Shown here piece after piece: positions 34,920 through 43,404 of a stretch of DNA of 64,000 bases. Position numbers and translations under genes: made by a program. This DNA comes from Flagellimonas pelagia (GTDB lineage: Bacteria > Bacteroidota > Bacteroidia > Flavobacteriales > Flavobacteriaceae), in assembly GCF_003584135.1 (NCBI RefSeq), contig NZ_QXFI01000033.1, positions 124,001-188,000 on the forward strand, in the 5' to 3' direction. Position 1 is the stretch's first letter; every line of letters starts with the position of its first letter. The notes under the pieces were generated by a model. That model was not told the DNA's origin. It did not search any database and saw nothing but the letters and a program-made list of their open reading frames with translations.

Positions 34920-36167
34920 TTATTCTATGAAACCTACGCCTGCTGTATGATTGGTTCTACTATCAATAATGATAAAGGAACCGTTGGTGCGGTGCTCCTT
35001 GAACTTATCATAAAAAATGGGTTTGTTCAATCGTAAACGCACTTTAGCGATATCGTTCATATTAAGAGAGGACACATTTTCCTCGATACCTGAATAATCT
35101 GGGTGGATCTTGTGATCAATGGCATCTACTTTGGCCAAAGCCTTGTTGACACCATGTTGCAACACATACTTTCCACCAACGGTCAACTGATTGGAATCCA
35201 TCCAAGAAATGGTTGCCGTCAATTGTTTGTCAACGATCGGAAGGTCGCCAACCTTCACCAACATATCGCCGCGGCTTACATTTACCTCATCTTCCAAGGT
35301 AATGGTCACCGAGGAACGACGTGGAGCGGTTTGGTATTCCGTATCATAAAAATAAATGGCCTTGATTTTGGAACGGGTCATGGATGGTAAAACCACTACT
35401 TCGTCGCCCACACTCAACTCACCACCGTACACTTTACCTGCAAATCCACGGAAATCATGGAATTCTTCGGTTTTTGGTCTGATGACATATTGTACCGGAA
35501 AACGGGGTGTTCCCACGTTGTAAATATCCTGAAGATCCAATTCTTCTAAATGCTCCAACAAGGTCTGGCCTTTGTACCAATCCATGCTTTGGGAACGGTT
35601 CACCACGTTATCACCCTTTAAGGCGCTCACCGGAATGAAGGTGATTTTCTGATCTTGATAATCCCTTTTGTCCATCAATTCCTCAAAATCGGCCTTAATA
35701 TCATTGAAGGCGTCTTCGGAGAAATCTACTAGGTCCATTTTATTAATGGCCACTATCACATCTTTGATTCTCAACAGGTTGTTGATGAAAAAGTGTCTGT
35801 TGGTCTGTTCGATAACCCCTTTTCGGGCATCGATCAAAATAATGGCCGCCTGCGAAGTAGATGCTCCAGTAACCATGTTACGGGTATATTCCACATGCCC
35901 AGGGGTATCGGCTATAATGTAACTTTTGGATGCAGTGGAGAAATAGATATGTGCCACATCTATAGTGATACCTTGCTCCCTTTCTGCCACCAAGCCATCG
36001 GTTGCCAGTGAAAAATCGAGGTAGTCGTACCCTTTTTGTTTACTGGTACGCTCAATGGCTTCCAATTTATCGTCGGTCAAGGATTTGGTGTCATACAGCA
36101 ATCTTCCGATCAAGGTACTTTTACCATCATCCACACTTCCTGCCGTTGCTATCTTTAATACTTCCAT
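34920..36167 (-). CDS. cysN: Sulfate adenylyltransferase subunit 1 (GTPase)
   Basis: A 415-residue regulatory GTPase of ATP sulfurylase. The P-loop is GSVDDGKSTLIGRLL (about 9-23), G3 is DTPGHVEYTRNM, and G4 is NKMDLV. EF-Tu-like domains II and III follow. There is no APS kinase (CysC) extension at the C terminus. I start at ATG 36167 (MEVLKIATAG); the longer frame to 36224 reads through a word repeat. Together with CysD upstream it activates sulfate to APS using GTP hydrolysis. Confidence 0.96.
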   Translation of the reverse strand: MEVLKIATAGSVDDGKSTLIGRLLYDTKSLTDDKLEAIERTSKQKGYDYLDFSLATDGLVAEREQGITIDVAHIYFSTASKSYIIADTPGHVEYTRNMVTGASTSQAAIILIDARKGVIEQTNRHFFINNLLRIKDVIVAINKMDLVDFSEDAFNDIKADFEELMDKRDYQDQKITFIPVSALKGDNVVNRSQSMDWYKGQTLLEHLEELDLQDIYNVGTPRFPVQYVIRPKTEEFHDFRGFAGKVYGGELSVGDEVVVLPSMTRSKIKAIYFYDTEYQTAPRRSSVTITLEDEVNVSRGDMLVKVGDLPIVDKQLTATISWMDSNQLTVGGKYVLQHGVNKALAKVDAIDHKIHPDYSGIEENVSSLNMNDIAKVRLRLNKPIFYDKFKEHRTNGSFIIIDSRTNHTAGVGFIE

Positions 36168-36170
36168 GTC

Positions 36171-36200
36171 TTGTTGTTCGTTATTGGTTGTTCGTTGCAG
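36171..36200. repeat. GTTGTTCGTT repeat in the cysD-cysN gap
   Basis: Two GTTGTTCG words lie within 30 bases, and TTGGTTGTTCGTTG (36184-36197) is identical to 25856-25869 at the IVP/metH junction. It occupies part of the 81-base gap between cysD and cysN, directly in front of the cysN start. Confidence 0.6.
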
Positions 36201-36248
36201 GTCATCTAAATTTCTAAAAACCAACTAATGATAAACCATCAACTTATT

Positions 36249-37196
36249 TTAAAAATACCCTTGTTGTTTACGTTTTTCCATTGCCGCCTCGGAACGTTTG
36301 TCATCGATACGGGCCCCTCTTTCCGATATTTTTGAATCCCTAATCTCCGAAACCACCTTATCAATGGTATCCGCATAGGATTCCACAGCTGCGGTACAAC
36401 TCATATCACCCACGGTGCGGAATCGCACGATTCTTTCTTCTACTTTTTCATCCTCTGCCCTGAAAACCACACCATCCTCGGCAGACCAGATCAGTCCGTC
36501 ACGTAGGAAGGTATTTCTTTTGTGGGCGAAGTATATGGAAGGGATTTCAATATTTTCTTTTTGGATATAGCTCCAAACATCCAACTCGGTCCAGTTGCTG
36601 ATCGGGAATACCCTCACGTTCTGTCCCATTTCAATTTGTCCGTTCAACATATCGAACAATTCCGGACGTTGGTTCTTTTCATCCCATTGGCCAAAATCAT
36701 CACGAACGGAAAAAATACGTTCCTTGGCCCTGGCCTTTTCTTCATCACGCCTGGCTCCTCCGATACAGGCATCGAACTTAAACTCTTCAATGGCATCCAA
36801 CAAAGTTGTGGTCTGCAACATGTTCCTACTGGCATATTTTCCAGTTTCTTCCACTACCTTTCCTTGGTCAATGGAATCCTGAACATTGCGCACAATGAGT
36901 TCCACGCCCAATTCTTCCACCAATTTATCCCTGAACTCAATGGTCTCCGGAAAGTTGTGACCAGTATCAATATGCATCAACGGAAAAGGAATCTTGGCTG
37001 GCCAGAATGCCTTTTGTGCCAATCTAACCAAGGTAATGGAATCCTTTCCTCCGGAAAACAAGAGCACAGGTCTTTCAAACTGTGCGGCTACTTCCCTCAT
37101 TATGTATATGGCCTCGTGTTCCAACGCGTTGGCATTGGGTCTTGTGGCACTTGTAATCGTTTTTGGTTCTTTAATTTCTTCAGCGAATGTACTCAA
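36249..37196 (-). CDS. cysD: Sulfate adenylyltransferase subunit 2
   Basis: A 315-residue PP-loop ATPase that forms APS from ATP and sulfate. The loop is LLFSGGKDSITLVRLA (about 45-60). GGARRDEEKARAKERIFS and SNWTELDVWSYIQKENI are family signatures. The start is TTG 37196. It is followed after 81 bases by its partner cysN and lies 27 bases after cysH. Confidence 0.96.
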   Translation of the reverse strand: MSTFAEEIKEPKTITSATRPNANALEHEAIYIMREVAAQFERPVLLFSGGKDSITLVRLAQKAFWPAKIPFPLMHIDTGHNFPETIEFRDKLVEELGVELIVRNVQDSIDQGKVVEETGKYASRNMLQTTTLLDAIEEFKFDACIGGARRDEEKARAKERIFSVRDDFGQWDEKNQRPELFDMLNGQIEMGQNVRVFPISNWTELDVWSYIQKENIEIPSIYFAHKRNTFLRDGLIWSAEDGVVFRAEDEKVEERIVRFRTVGDMSCTAAVESYADTIDKVVSEIRDSKISERGARIDDKRSEAAMEKRKQQGYF

Positions 37197-37223
37197 AGCT
37201 CTGATAATTTTTAGAGTTGGGAA

Positions 37224-37847
37224 TTATGTATGCAAACCACATTCTCGGTTTGCCAATACTTTTGTGGGATCAAAATACTTGTGCTCATTGGGTAATCCAT
37301 GTCCTTGCAAATAGGCATCCAATTGGGTATCGCTCCAATGGTAGAACGGACTTACCTTAAGTACACCATCCTTGCTCATGCTCAACACATCTAAGGAATC
37401 GCGGTGGGCCGTCTGCCCTTTTCTAAGATTGGTGAACCATACATCGGGTTTGTGTTCATCCATGGCCCTTTTGAAGGGCTCCAACTTCACCTGCTCGGTG
37501 AATTCCTGATGACGGGGATCATCAATTTGAGGAATTCCCATTACCGCATCGCGATGTGCCGTGGTCTGTTTGGGTACATATAGCATGATGTTGAGTCCCA
37601 AACGGGCAATCAACTCTTCCGCATGTTTGTAGGTTTGAGGGGTATTGTACCCCGTATCGCACCAAATGACCGGAATATCTTTGTTTACCTCTGTCACTGC
37701 ATGGAGAATGGCCACTTCATAAGGTCTGAAATTTGTGGTCACCACCGATTTTTTGCCATGCTTGATGGCCCAAGAAATGATTTCTTCCGGTGGAATGCCC
37801 TTAAACTGGCGATTTAGATTCTGAATTTCTTCTGGTGTCAATGCCAT
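37224..37847 (-). CDS. cysH: Phosphoadenylyl-sulfate reductase (CysH family)
   Basis: A 207-residue CysH. The C-terminal redox motif ECGLH is intact (Cys at about 204). The paired cysteines that hold the 4Fe-4S cluster of APS reductases are missing, so by family rules it should prefer PAPS. No APS kinase gene is in the window, so either cysC lies elsewhere or this enzyme has changed specificity. The nucleotide loop is SVVTTNFRPYEVAILH (about 34-49). It lies 11 bases from the DUF2061 gene and is probably second in the operon. Confidence 0.92.
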   Translation of the reverse strand: MALTPEEIQNLNRQFKGIPPEEIISWAIKHGKKSVVTTNFRPYEVAILHAVTEVNKDIPVIWCDTGYNTPQTYKHAEELIARLGLNIMLYVPKQTTAHRDAVMGIPQIDDPRHQEFTEQVKLEPFKRAMDEHKPDVWFTNLRKGQTAHRDSLDVLSMSKDGVLKVSPFYHWSDTQLDAYLQGHGLPNEHKYFDPTKVLANRECGLHT

Positions 37848-37858
37848 AACCGTTATTT

Positions 37859-38122
37859 TTATTTACCCCATTTGATGGAGTTCCAAACTCTTTCGTGAAA
37901 AAAATACAAGACCATTTTAGTGACCAGTTCCACCATTCCGATGGAGAAAGCCAAGGTTAGGGTTCCGGTCACGATCCATGAAATAATGATGGTATCGATG
38001 GTACCGACAATCCTCCAACTGATGGATTTTGCAATACTGCGCTTGGGACTTTCGGAGCGAACATCCTTGGTATAGGACGAAGCTTCTTTATTATTTTTAA
38101 TTACCAGTTGGTCTGTGATCAT
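37859..38122 (-). CDS. Small DUF2061 membrane protein heading the sulfate operon
   Basis: An 87-residue protein. The DUF2061 core is at about 27-85 (KSISWRIVGTIDTIIISWIV, LAFSIGMVELVTKMVLYFFHERVW), with two predicted membrane helices and an N-terminal hydrophilic tail. The function is not known. Its place as first gene before cysH, directly behind the operator-like sequences, ties it to sulfate assimilation, perhaps as an accessory to sulfate uptake; that is inference. Confidence 0.88.
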   Translation of the reverse strand: MITDQLVIKNNKEASSYTKDVRSESPKRSIAKSISWRIVGTIDTIIISWIVTGTLTLAFSIGMVELVTKMVLYFFHERVWNSIKWGK

Positions 38123-38135
38123 TTCTAAATTATAT

Positions 38136-38158
38136 TTCCTATCGATTTAGTAGGGATT
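38136..38158 (-). promoter_or_regulatory. Operator-like element 1 of the cys operon
   Basis: TTCCTATCGATTTAGTAGGG on the plus strand is an imperfect inverted repeat (TCCTA...TAGGG). It lies between the -7 box (38167-38160) and the DUF2061 start (38122), a typical repressor position. A near copy lies 80 bases away at 38215. Rrf2 or another sulfur regulator is a guess for the binder. Confidence 0.5.
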
Positions 38159-38159
38159 T

Positions 38160-38167
38160 CAAAAATA
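38160..38167 (-). promoter_or_regulatory. -7 box of the cys operon promoter
   Basis: TATTTTTG on the minus strand matches TAnnTTTG exactly, 38 bases before the DUF2061 ATG. It is not paired with a clear -33 element. Confidence 0.55.
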
Positions 38168-38214
38168 GAATTAAATTTCTTAACCACATGCAAAAGCCTT
38201 CTTAAAATTACTTT

Positions 38215-38236
38215 TATCCTATAGTTTTAGTAGATA
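38215..38236 (-). promoter_or_regulatory. Operator-like element 2 of the cys operon
   Basis: TATCCTATAGTTTTAGTAGA repeats element 1 in 15 of 17 core positions (TCCTATnGnTTTAGTAG). It lies 80 bases further upstream, between the promoter and the end of rrf2. Confidence 0.5.
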
Positions 38237-38300
38237 ATCGGATTTCGAGTTGGAATTTTACCAGATTCTCATCAAAATCTTACCAAAAGTAGCTTGATTT

Positions 38301-38708
38301 TCAAAGGAGATCAGCCAAGGTATTATTCCTGTACACGTCCAGGGCGCTATCCCTAACCTGAATCATCAATTTGTGGACGGAACATGTGGCTTCGTCTGGG
38401 CAATCCTCACATTTTTCATAAAAATTAAGGCTCACACATGGCACCATGGCAATGGGTCCTTCCAATACCCTCATGACGGTGGTCATGGGAATTTCATGAG
38501 GTTCCTTGATCAGGTAGTACCCCCCACCCTTTCCTTTTTTGGAACCCAAAAATCCATTTCTTCGAAGGGTAAGAAGAATGCTTTCCAAAAACTTTTGAGA
38601 AATGTTCTCTTGTTTGGCAATTTCCGCAATCTGAACTGGCTCTTTTCCCTTAACCCTAGCGAGGTAAGTAAGTGCCTTTAAACCGTATTTCGTCTTCTTG
38701 GAGAGCAT
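38301..38708 (-). CDS. Rrf2-family transcriptional regulator
   Basis: A 135-residue Rrf2 protein. The winged helix is at about 1-60 (MLSKKTKYGLKALTYLARVK, VQIAEIAKQENISQKFLESI) with the wing GSKKGKGGGYYL. A loop at about 90-112 contains CEDCPDEATCSVH, a C-x2-C-x5-C-x2-H arrangement preceded by another Cys. It resembles the Fe-S site of IscR, so cluster binding is plausible. Placed between the cys operon and metZ, it is the obvious candidate sulfur or Fe-S regulator. A 25-bp palindrome sits 9 bases upstream of its ATG, suggesting autoregulation. Confidence 0.92.
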   Translation of the reverse strand: MLSKKTKYGLKALTYLARVKGKEPVQIAEIAKQENISQKFLESILLTLRRNGFLGSKKGKGGGYYLIKEPHEIPMTTVMRVLEGPIAMVPCVSLNFYEKCEDCPDEATCSVHKLMIQVRDSALDVYRNNTLADLL

Positions 38709-38717
38709 CCCACGAAT

Positions 38718-38742
38718 ATAGGGAAAATTAACAATCCCCTAT
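38718..38742 (-). promoter_or_regulatory. 25-bp palindromic operator upstream of rrf2
   Basis: The plus strand reads ATAGGG, 13 bases, CCCTAT, an exact 6-bp inverted repeat with an AT-rich centre. The total length and ATA...TAT ends resemble IscR type 1 sites. The position just before the rrf2 start implies autorepression. Confidence 0.55.
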
Positions 38743-38766
38743 GTAAAATGTTCTTTTCCCAATTCC

Positions 38767-39939
38767 CTATCCTAAGGCCTGATCAATGTCGGTAATGATG
38801 TCATCAATATGTTCCAGACCCACAGAAATCCTAACCATTCCATCGGAAATTCCGACTGCTTCACGCTCCGCTTTGGACAGTTTGCTGTGCGTTGTGGATG
38901 CTGGATGGGTGACAATGCTTCGGGAATCTCCCAAGTTTGCCGAAAGGGACAACAGTTCTATACTATCAAAGAATTTTCTACCGGCATCCAATCCTCCTTT
39001 TACTTCAAAAGCAACCACACAACCGCCAGCCTTCATCTGTTTTTTGGCCACTTCGTACTGTGGGTGCGATTTCAAAAAAGGATATTTCACCCAGGCTATC
39101 TTCGGGTGATTTTCCAAAAAAGTGGCCAATTGCAGGGCGTTGGAACAATGCCTATCCACGCGTATGGCCAAGGTCTCCAAACTTCTGGACAATACCCAAG
39201 CATTGAAAGGCGACAACGCAGGACCTGTAATCCTTGAGAAACGGTACACCTTGTCCATTAACTCGTGGCCACCAACCGTAATGCCTGCCAAAACCCTTCC
39301 TTGACCATCCATCAATTTGGTACCGGAATGGATAACCAAATCAGCACCGAATTTAATGGGTTGTTGTAGATAGGGAGAAGCAAAACAATTGTCCACAATA
39401 AAAATGAGTCCATGCTTTTTGGCAATGTTCCCCAATACTTCAAGATCCAACACATCCACCCCAGGGTTTGTTGGGGACTCCGCGTATAGAATCTTGGAGT
39501 TCGGTTGTATCAAATTCTCTATACTGGCTAAATCATTGGCATCAAAAAAACTGGTAGTGATGTTCCATTTAGGGAAAAACTGGGTGAACAAGGTATGGGT
39601 TGAGCCAAAAATACTGCTCGATGAAATCACATGGTCACCCGTTTTCAACAAAGCTGCCAAGGTAGAATACACCGCCGCCATGCCGGAAGCAAAAGCAAAA
39701 CCACTTTCTGCCCCTTCCATTTTGCATACTTTTTCAATGAACTCGGAGGAGTTGGGGTTGGAGTACCTGGAATAAATGTTCCTCTCCTTTTCTTCGGCGA
39801 ACGAAGCCCTCATGTCCTCGGCATCCTCAAATACAAAGCTGGAAGTCAGATAAATAGGACTTGAATGCTCCAAATATTGGCTGCGTTTCATTTGTGTGCG
39901 AATCGCTTCTGTTTCAAATTGCTTTCTGTTATTACTCAT
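38767..39939 (-). CDS. metZ: O-acylhomoserine sulfhydrylase (MetZ-like trans-sulfuration enzyme)
   Basis: A 390-residue Cys/Met-metabolism PLP enzyme. The PLP lysine is in HSGTKLMDGQGRVLAG (about 207-222; the DGQGR continuation is characteristic of MetZ-type sulfhydrylases). ASGMAAVYSTLAALL and TNPGVDVLDL are other family blocks. It should join sulfide to the acyl-homoserine made by the upstream fusion to yield homocysteine. Start overlaps the fusion stop by four bases (ATGA). The acetyl or succinyl preference cannot be read directly; acetyl is implied by the MetX domain. Confidence 0.92.
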   Translation of the reverse strand: MSNNRKQFETEAIRTQMKRSQYLEHSSPIYLTSSFVFEDAEDMRASFAEEKERNIYSRYSNPNSSEFIEKVCKMEGAESGFAFASGMAAVYSTLAALLKTGDHVISSSSIFGSTHTLFTQFFPKWNITTSFFDANDLASIENLIQPNSKILYAESPTNPGVDVLDLEVLGNIAKKHGLIFIVDNCFASPYLQQPIKFGADLVIHSGTKLMDGQGRVLAGITVGGHELMDKVYRFSRITGPALSPFNAWVLSRSLETLAIRVDRHCSNALQLATFLENHPKIAWVKYPFLKSHPQYEVAKKQMKAGGCVVAFEVKGGLDAGRKFFDSIELLSLSANLGDSRSIVTHPASTTHSKLSKAEREAVGISDGMVRISVGLEHIDDIITDIDQALG

Positions 39940-42900
39940 ATCTTTTCTGCTATTCTTAATATATCACCAAAAACTCCCCTAGCGGTTACGGCGGCACCTG
40001 CTCCAGCACCTTGTATCACCAAGGGGTTCTCACCATAGGATTCAGTATAAATTTCGATAATGGAATCGGAACCTTTCACTTGCCCCAAAGCACTTTCTTT
40101 AGGAACTGATACCAATTTCACTTCCAATATTCCTTTGTCTTGTTGCAAATCACCGTGCAAATCGCCAACATATCGCAACACATGTCCTGGTTTTTGCTGA
40201 CTCTTCACATCGGTGTAAACCGAATCCATTTCTTCAATCCTACCTTTAAAATCATCAAAATCCAAAGTTTGTAATTGATCTGGAATCAGGTTTTGAATTT
40301 TGATATCCGAAAACTCATTCTGAAGGTCCAGTTCCCTGGCCAAAATCAAGAGTTTTCTTCCCACATCATTTCCAGAAAGGTCTTCACGCGGGTCCGGCTC
40401 CGTATATCCTTTCGTCATAGCCTCCCTTACAATATCTGAAAACAGGGCATCTTTCTCCGAAAATGTATTGAAAATATAACTCAACGACCCGGAAAACACC
40501 CCTTTGATCCGGGTAATGTTCTCCCCGGAAAGGTGGAGCAATTTAATGGTATCGATCAAGGGAAGTCCCGCCCCAACATTGGTTTCGTACAAATATTGCT
40601 TTTGATTGGCATCCAAGGATTTCCGAATGGATTTATAACGCTCAAAGCTGAGGGTATTGGCTATTTTATTGGAGGAAACCAAATCAAAACCATGTTTGAT
40701 GAACGGCTCATAATTTTCCACAAAGTCACTACTAGCTGTATTGTCCACGGCTATCAGGTTTTCCAAATGATGTTGTTTGGCAAATGCGATGATGTCGGCA
40801 ATCTTATAGGGTTTTCCCTCCTTTTCCAAACGTTCTTTCCAATCAGTTCCAATCCCAGAGGCATCCAACAACACTTTTCTGGAATTGGCCACTGCGAACA
40901 CCCTAAGATCAATTCCTTTTCGGGCTTCAATACTTTTTTCAGAACCCAATATCTGGTCGATTAAGGTACCACCCACATTTCCGTGTCCAAATAAACCCAA
41001 ATTGATGCGTTTCGCGATACCGAAAATCTGCCCGTGTACCACATTCACCGCTTTGGTGAGGTCAGATTTACGCACCACCATACTCACGTTCTTTCCGGTG
41101 ACCGTGTTGTTGAAAAGCAACGGCACCACCTGGTTCTTAGCCAAGGCATTGAAAGGTTTATGGAAACTGCTCAGATCCATCCCCACAATGGAGATGACCG
41201 AAACATCTTTTACCACGGTTATCTGGTTGATGTCCTGGGAGGAGTAATCGGTTTCAAATTCGAGGTCCAGCAATTTTTTGGCCTTGTCCGCTTTGGAAGC
41301 ATCCACTACCAAACCGATACCCCTTTCGGATGATCCCTGTGAAATGATGCCCACACTGATATCGTTCTGGCCCAAAGCTCTAAAAATTCGCATATCGACA
41401 CCAACTTTGCCCAAAAGACCTCTTCCTTCCAGATTGATGAGCGCCATATTGTCCAACACCGAAAGGGATTTGATCCCGCCATTATCCGTTTTTGGACCAA
41501 TCAAGGTGCCTTCGTTATCATCGTTGAACGTATTGCAGATACGCAATGGGATATTTTTCTCGATCAATGGAATGATGGTCTTCGCATGCAAAATATTGGC
41601 CCCGAAATTGGCCAACTCATTCGCCTCGCTATACGAAATCACATCAATCAACTTGGCATCCTTTACCAACTCTGGATTGGCCGTAAAAATACCATCCACA
41701 TGGGTATAGTTGATCAATTCCCCAGCATCCAGGAAATTAGCCAGAAGGGCGGCGGAATAGTTACTACCATTTCTTCCCAAAGTGGTAGTGGCCCCATCAC
41801 TGGTAGATCCGATAAAGCCGGTGACCACAGCAATGGTATCAGCCTTTAATTGATGAAAATAACGGATCACATTTTCTTTGGAAGCCCCTTGATCTACCTC
41901 GGCATTGCTAAAAGTGTCATCGGTTTTGATCAATTTACGGGAATCGAACAGTTCCGCCTTCAAACCGGATTGGTTCAAAAGTGTGGTCACTACTTTGGCA
42001 GAGATCAATTCCCCAAAAGATAATATTTCATCCTTGGTCTTTAAGCTGTAATCACCGGTCAAGGAAACCCCGTTCAGAATACGCTCGATGGTCTTGAGTT
42101 CATCTTGAATATCAACTCCTTTATAATCATTTTTTTGATAGGTAGCAAAAGCTTCCAAATCGTCTTTGAAATCTTCCCCACGAGCCGCTATCTCCAACAA
42201 ATTTTCCAGTTCGTCCGTTGCTTTTCCACGAGCGGAAACCACCACGGCAAAATGTTCATTGGCTTTCGCCCTTTTGGTGATGATCTTCAACACGCGTTCA
42301 ATACCTTCGCCATTGGCAAGGGATTTGCCCCCAAACTTCAATACTTTGATCCTCTCTGTCTTTCCATTTTTCTGAAAGACCGTCTCCAACAGTTTTTCCA
42401 ACTGCTCAAACTCCATTAAAAAGGCATCGTGACCGTGCAAGGACTGTACTTCACCATAGGTGACATTGGCATTGGCTCTCGCCAGACGTTTGAAGGTCTC
42501 ACGGTTTTCTTCCGCTGTAAAAAAGAGGTCGGAATTGACACCAATGATATGAATCTTGGTATCGCTTTCCTGTAGCACTTTGAAGGCATCATCCCCGTTA
42601 CGGGTGATGTCGATGGTCTTCAGCAATTGGTTCATTAACTTGTAGGCAGACAATTGAAAACGCTCCTGCAATTTCTTGCCATGGTGCATTAACCAACTCT
42701 CCACATTGAACACCTGAAGTTCCTCGTTGGTACTCCTTTTGAACCGTTCCTTGAACGACTCCGGGGTCCGGTAACACAACATCGCATGCATACGGGCATC
42801 ATGCACGGGTTGTTTGGAATTCACCAAGAACTGTTCTTGGATCTGACAGTTGGCAATAAGCCAGTCCGTAGATTTCCAGTCCGATGCCACAGCTACCAAA

Positions 42901-43325
42901 TGTTCTGTAATATTGGGATTCAAAGCGGTCATTTCCCAAGCGATCCCGCCACCCAAAGAACCACCGATGATAGCGTACAATTTAGGGATTTCAAGTTGCT
43001 GTAATCCCAAGAGAAAGATTTTGGCAATATCGCCCGCAACAAAATCCTTATAGTTTTCGATCACGAAACCATCATAACCGTTCCCTGGAATGTTGAACGC
43101 CAAAATGGTGTACTGATCGGTATTGATACATTTTCCTTCCCCGATCAGATCGGACCACCAACCCTGTTCTCCAGCAACATTGGAATTACCGGTAAGGGCG
43201 TGGTTCACCAGAACAATGGGAGCCGAATGTAAGGGCTGCCCAAACAATTGATAGGACAATTGCAGGTCCTGAACCGATCCGTTGATCGTTTTAAAATTTT
43301 CTATGGCCAAATGCCTTATATCCAT
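39936..43325 (-). CDS. Homoserine O-acetyltransferase - aspartokinase - homoserine dehydrogenase fusion
   Basis: A 1129-residue three-enzyme chain. Residues about 1-325 are a MetX alpha/beta hydrolase with nucleophile GGSLGG (Ser123), Asp266 in GVNSDLFF and His299 in GHDAF. Residues about 328-630 are aspartokinase (VLKFGGKSLANGEG). ACT domains follow to about 785. The rest is homoserine dehydrogenase (GLFGHGNVGGTLIDQIL, SSNKIANT, FSGSLSYIFN, TEPDPREDLSGNDVGRK). The order ThrA-like plus N-terminal MetX means the last domain makes the substrate of the first. Aspartate-semialdehyde dehydrogenase is not here. I start at ATG 43325; a TTG nine codons upstream lies within a hairpin. metZ is translationally coupled downstream; a SAM-I riboswitch lies upstream. 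Confidence 0.95.
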   Translation of the reverse strand: MDIRHLAIENFKTINGSVQDLQLSYQLFGQPLHSAPIVLVNHALTGNSNVAGEQGWWSDLIGEGKCINTDQYTILAFNIPGNGYDGFVIENYKDFVAGDIAKIFLLGLQQLEIPKLYAIIGGSLGGGIAWEMTALNPNITEHLVAVASDWKSTDWLIANCQIQEQFLVNSKQPVHDARMHAMLCYRTPESFKERFKRSTNEELQVFNVESWLMHHGKKLQERFQLSAYKLMNQLLKTIDITRNGDDAFKVLQESDTKIHIIGVNSDLFFTAEENRETFKRLARANANVTYGEVQSLHGHDAFLMEFEQLEKLLETVFQKNGKTERIKVLKFGGKSLANGEGIERVLKIITKRAKANEHFAVVVSARGKATDELENLLEIAARGEDFKDDLEAFATYQKNDYKGVDIQDELKTIERILNGVSLTGDYSLKTKDEILSFGELISAKVVTTLLNQSGLKAELFDSRKLIKTDDTFSNAEVDQGASKENVIRYFHQLKADTIAVVTGFIGSTSDGATTTLGRNGSNYSAALLANFLDAGELINYTHVDGIFTANPELVKDAKLIDVISYSEANELANFGANILHAKTIIPLIEKNIPLRICNTFNDDNEGTLIGPKTDNGGIKSLSVLDNMALINLEGRGLLGKVGVDMRIFRALGQNDISVGIISQGSSERGIGLVVDASKADKAKKLLDLEFETDYSSQDINQITVVKDVSVISIVGMDLSSFHKPFNALAKNQVVPLLFNNTVTGKNVSMVVRKSDLTKAVNVVHGQIFGIAKRINLGLFGHGNVGGTLIDQILGSEKSIEARKGIDLRVFAVANSRKVLLDASGIGTDWKERLEKEGKPYKIADIIAFAKQHHLENLIAVDNTASSDFVENYEPFIKHGFDLVSSNKIANTLSFERYKSIRKSLDANQKQYLYETNVGAGLPLIDTIKLLHLSGENITRIKGVFSGSLSYIFNTFSEKDALFSDIVREAMTKGYTEPDPREDLSGNDVGRKLLILARELDLQNEFSDIKIQNLIPDQLQTLDFDDFKGRIEEMDSVYTDVKSQQKPGHVLRYVGDLHGDLQQDKGILEVKLVSVPKESALGQVKGSDSIIEIYTESYGENPLVIQGAGAGAAVTARGVFGDILRIAEKI

Positions 43326-43336
43326 AATGCAATGTG

Positions 43337-43351
43337 TGACCCAAAGGGTCA
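43337..43351 (-). promoter_or_regulatory. Hairpin just before the metX-thrA start
   Basis: TGACCC-TTT-GGGTCA is a perfect 6-bp stem ending 11 bases before the ATG. It lacks a T run, so it is not a normal terminator. Position suggests that it contributes to the expression platform of the riboswitch at 43507-43405. Confidence 0.45.
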
Positions 43352-43404
43352 AGATTTATTAAATACTATGGTTATAAGAAAGAGGGGCAGAAACTACCTG
43401 TTGC

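Noticed and set aside
36168-36224. Longer N terminus of cysN
   Set aside because: The extra residues come from a word repeat (RTTNNEQQ). The family starts at MEVLKIATAG.
43326-43352. Extension of the metX-thrA fusion to a TTG at 43352
   Set aside because: The extra nine codons are the TGACCC/GGGTCA hairpin of the leader. ATG 43325 starts the conserved protein.
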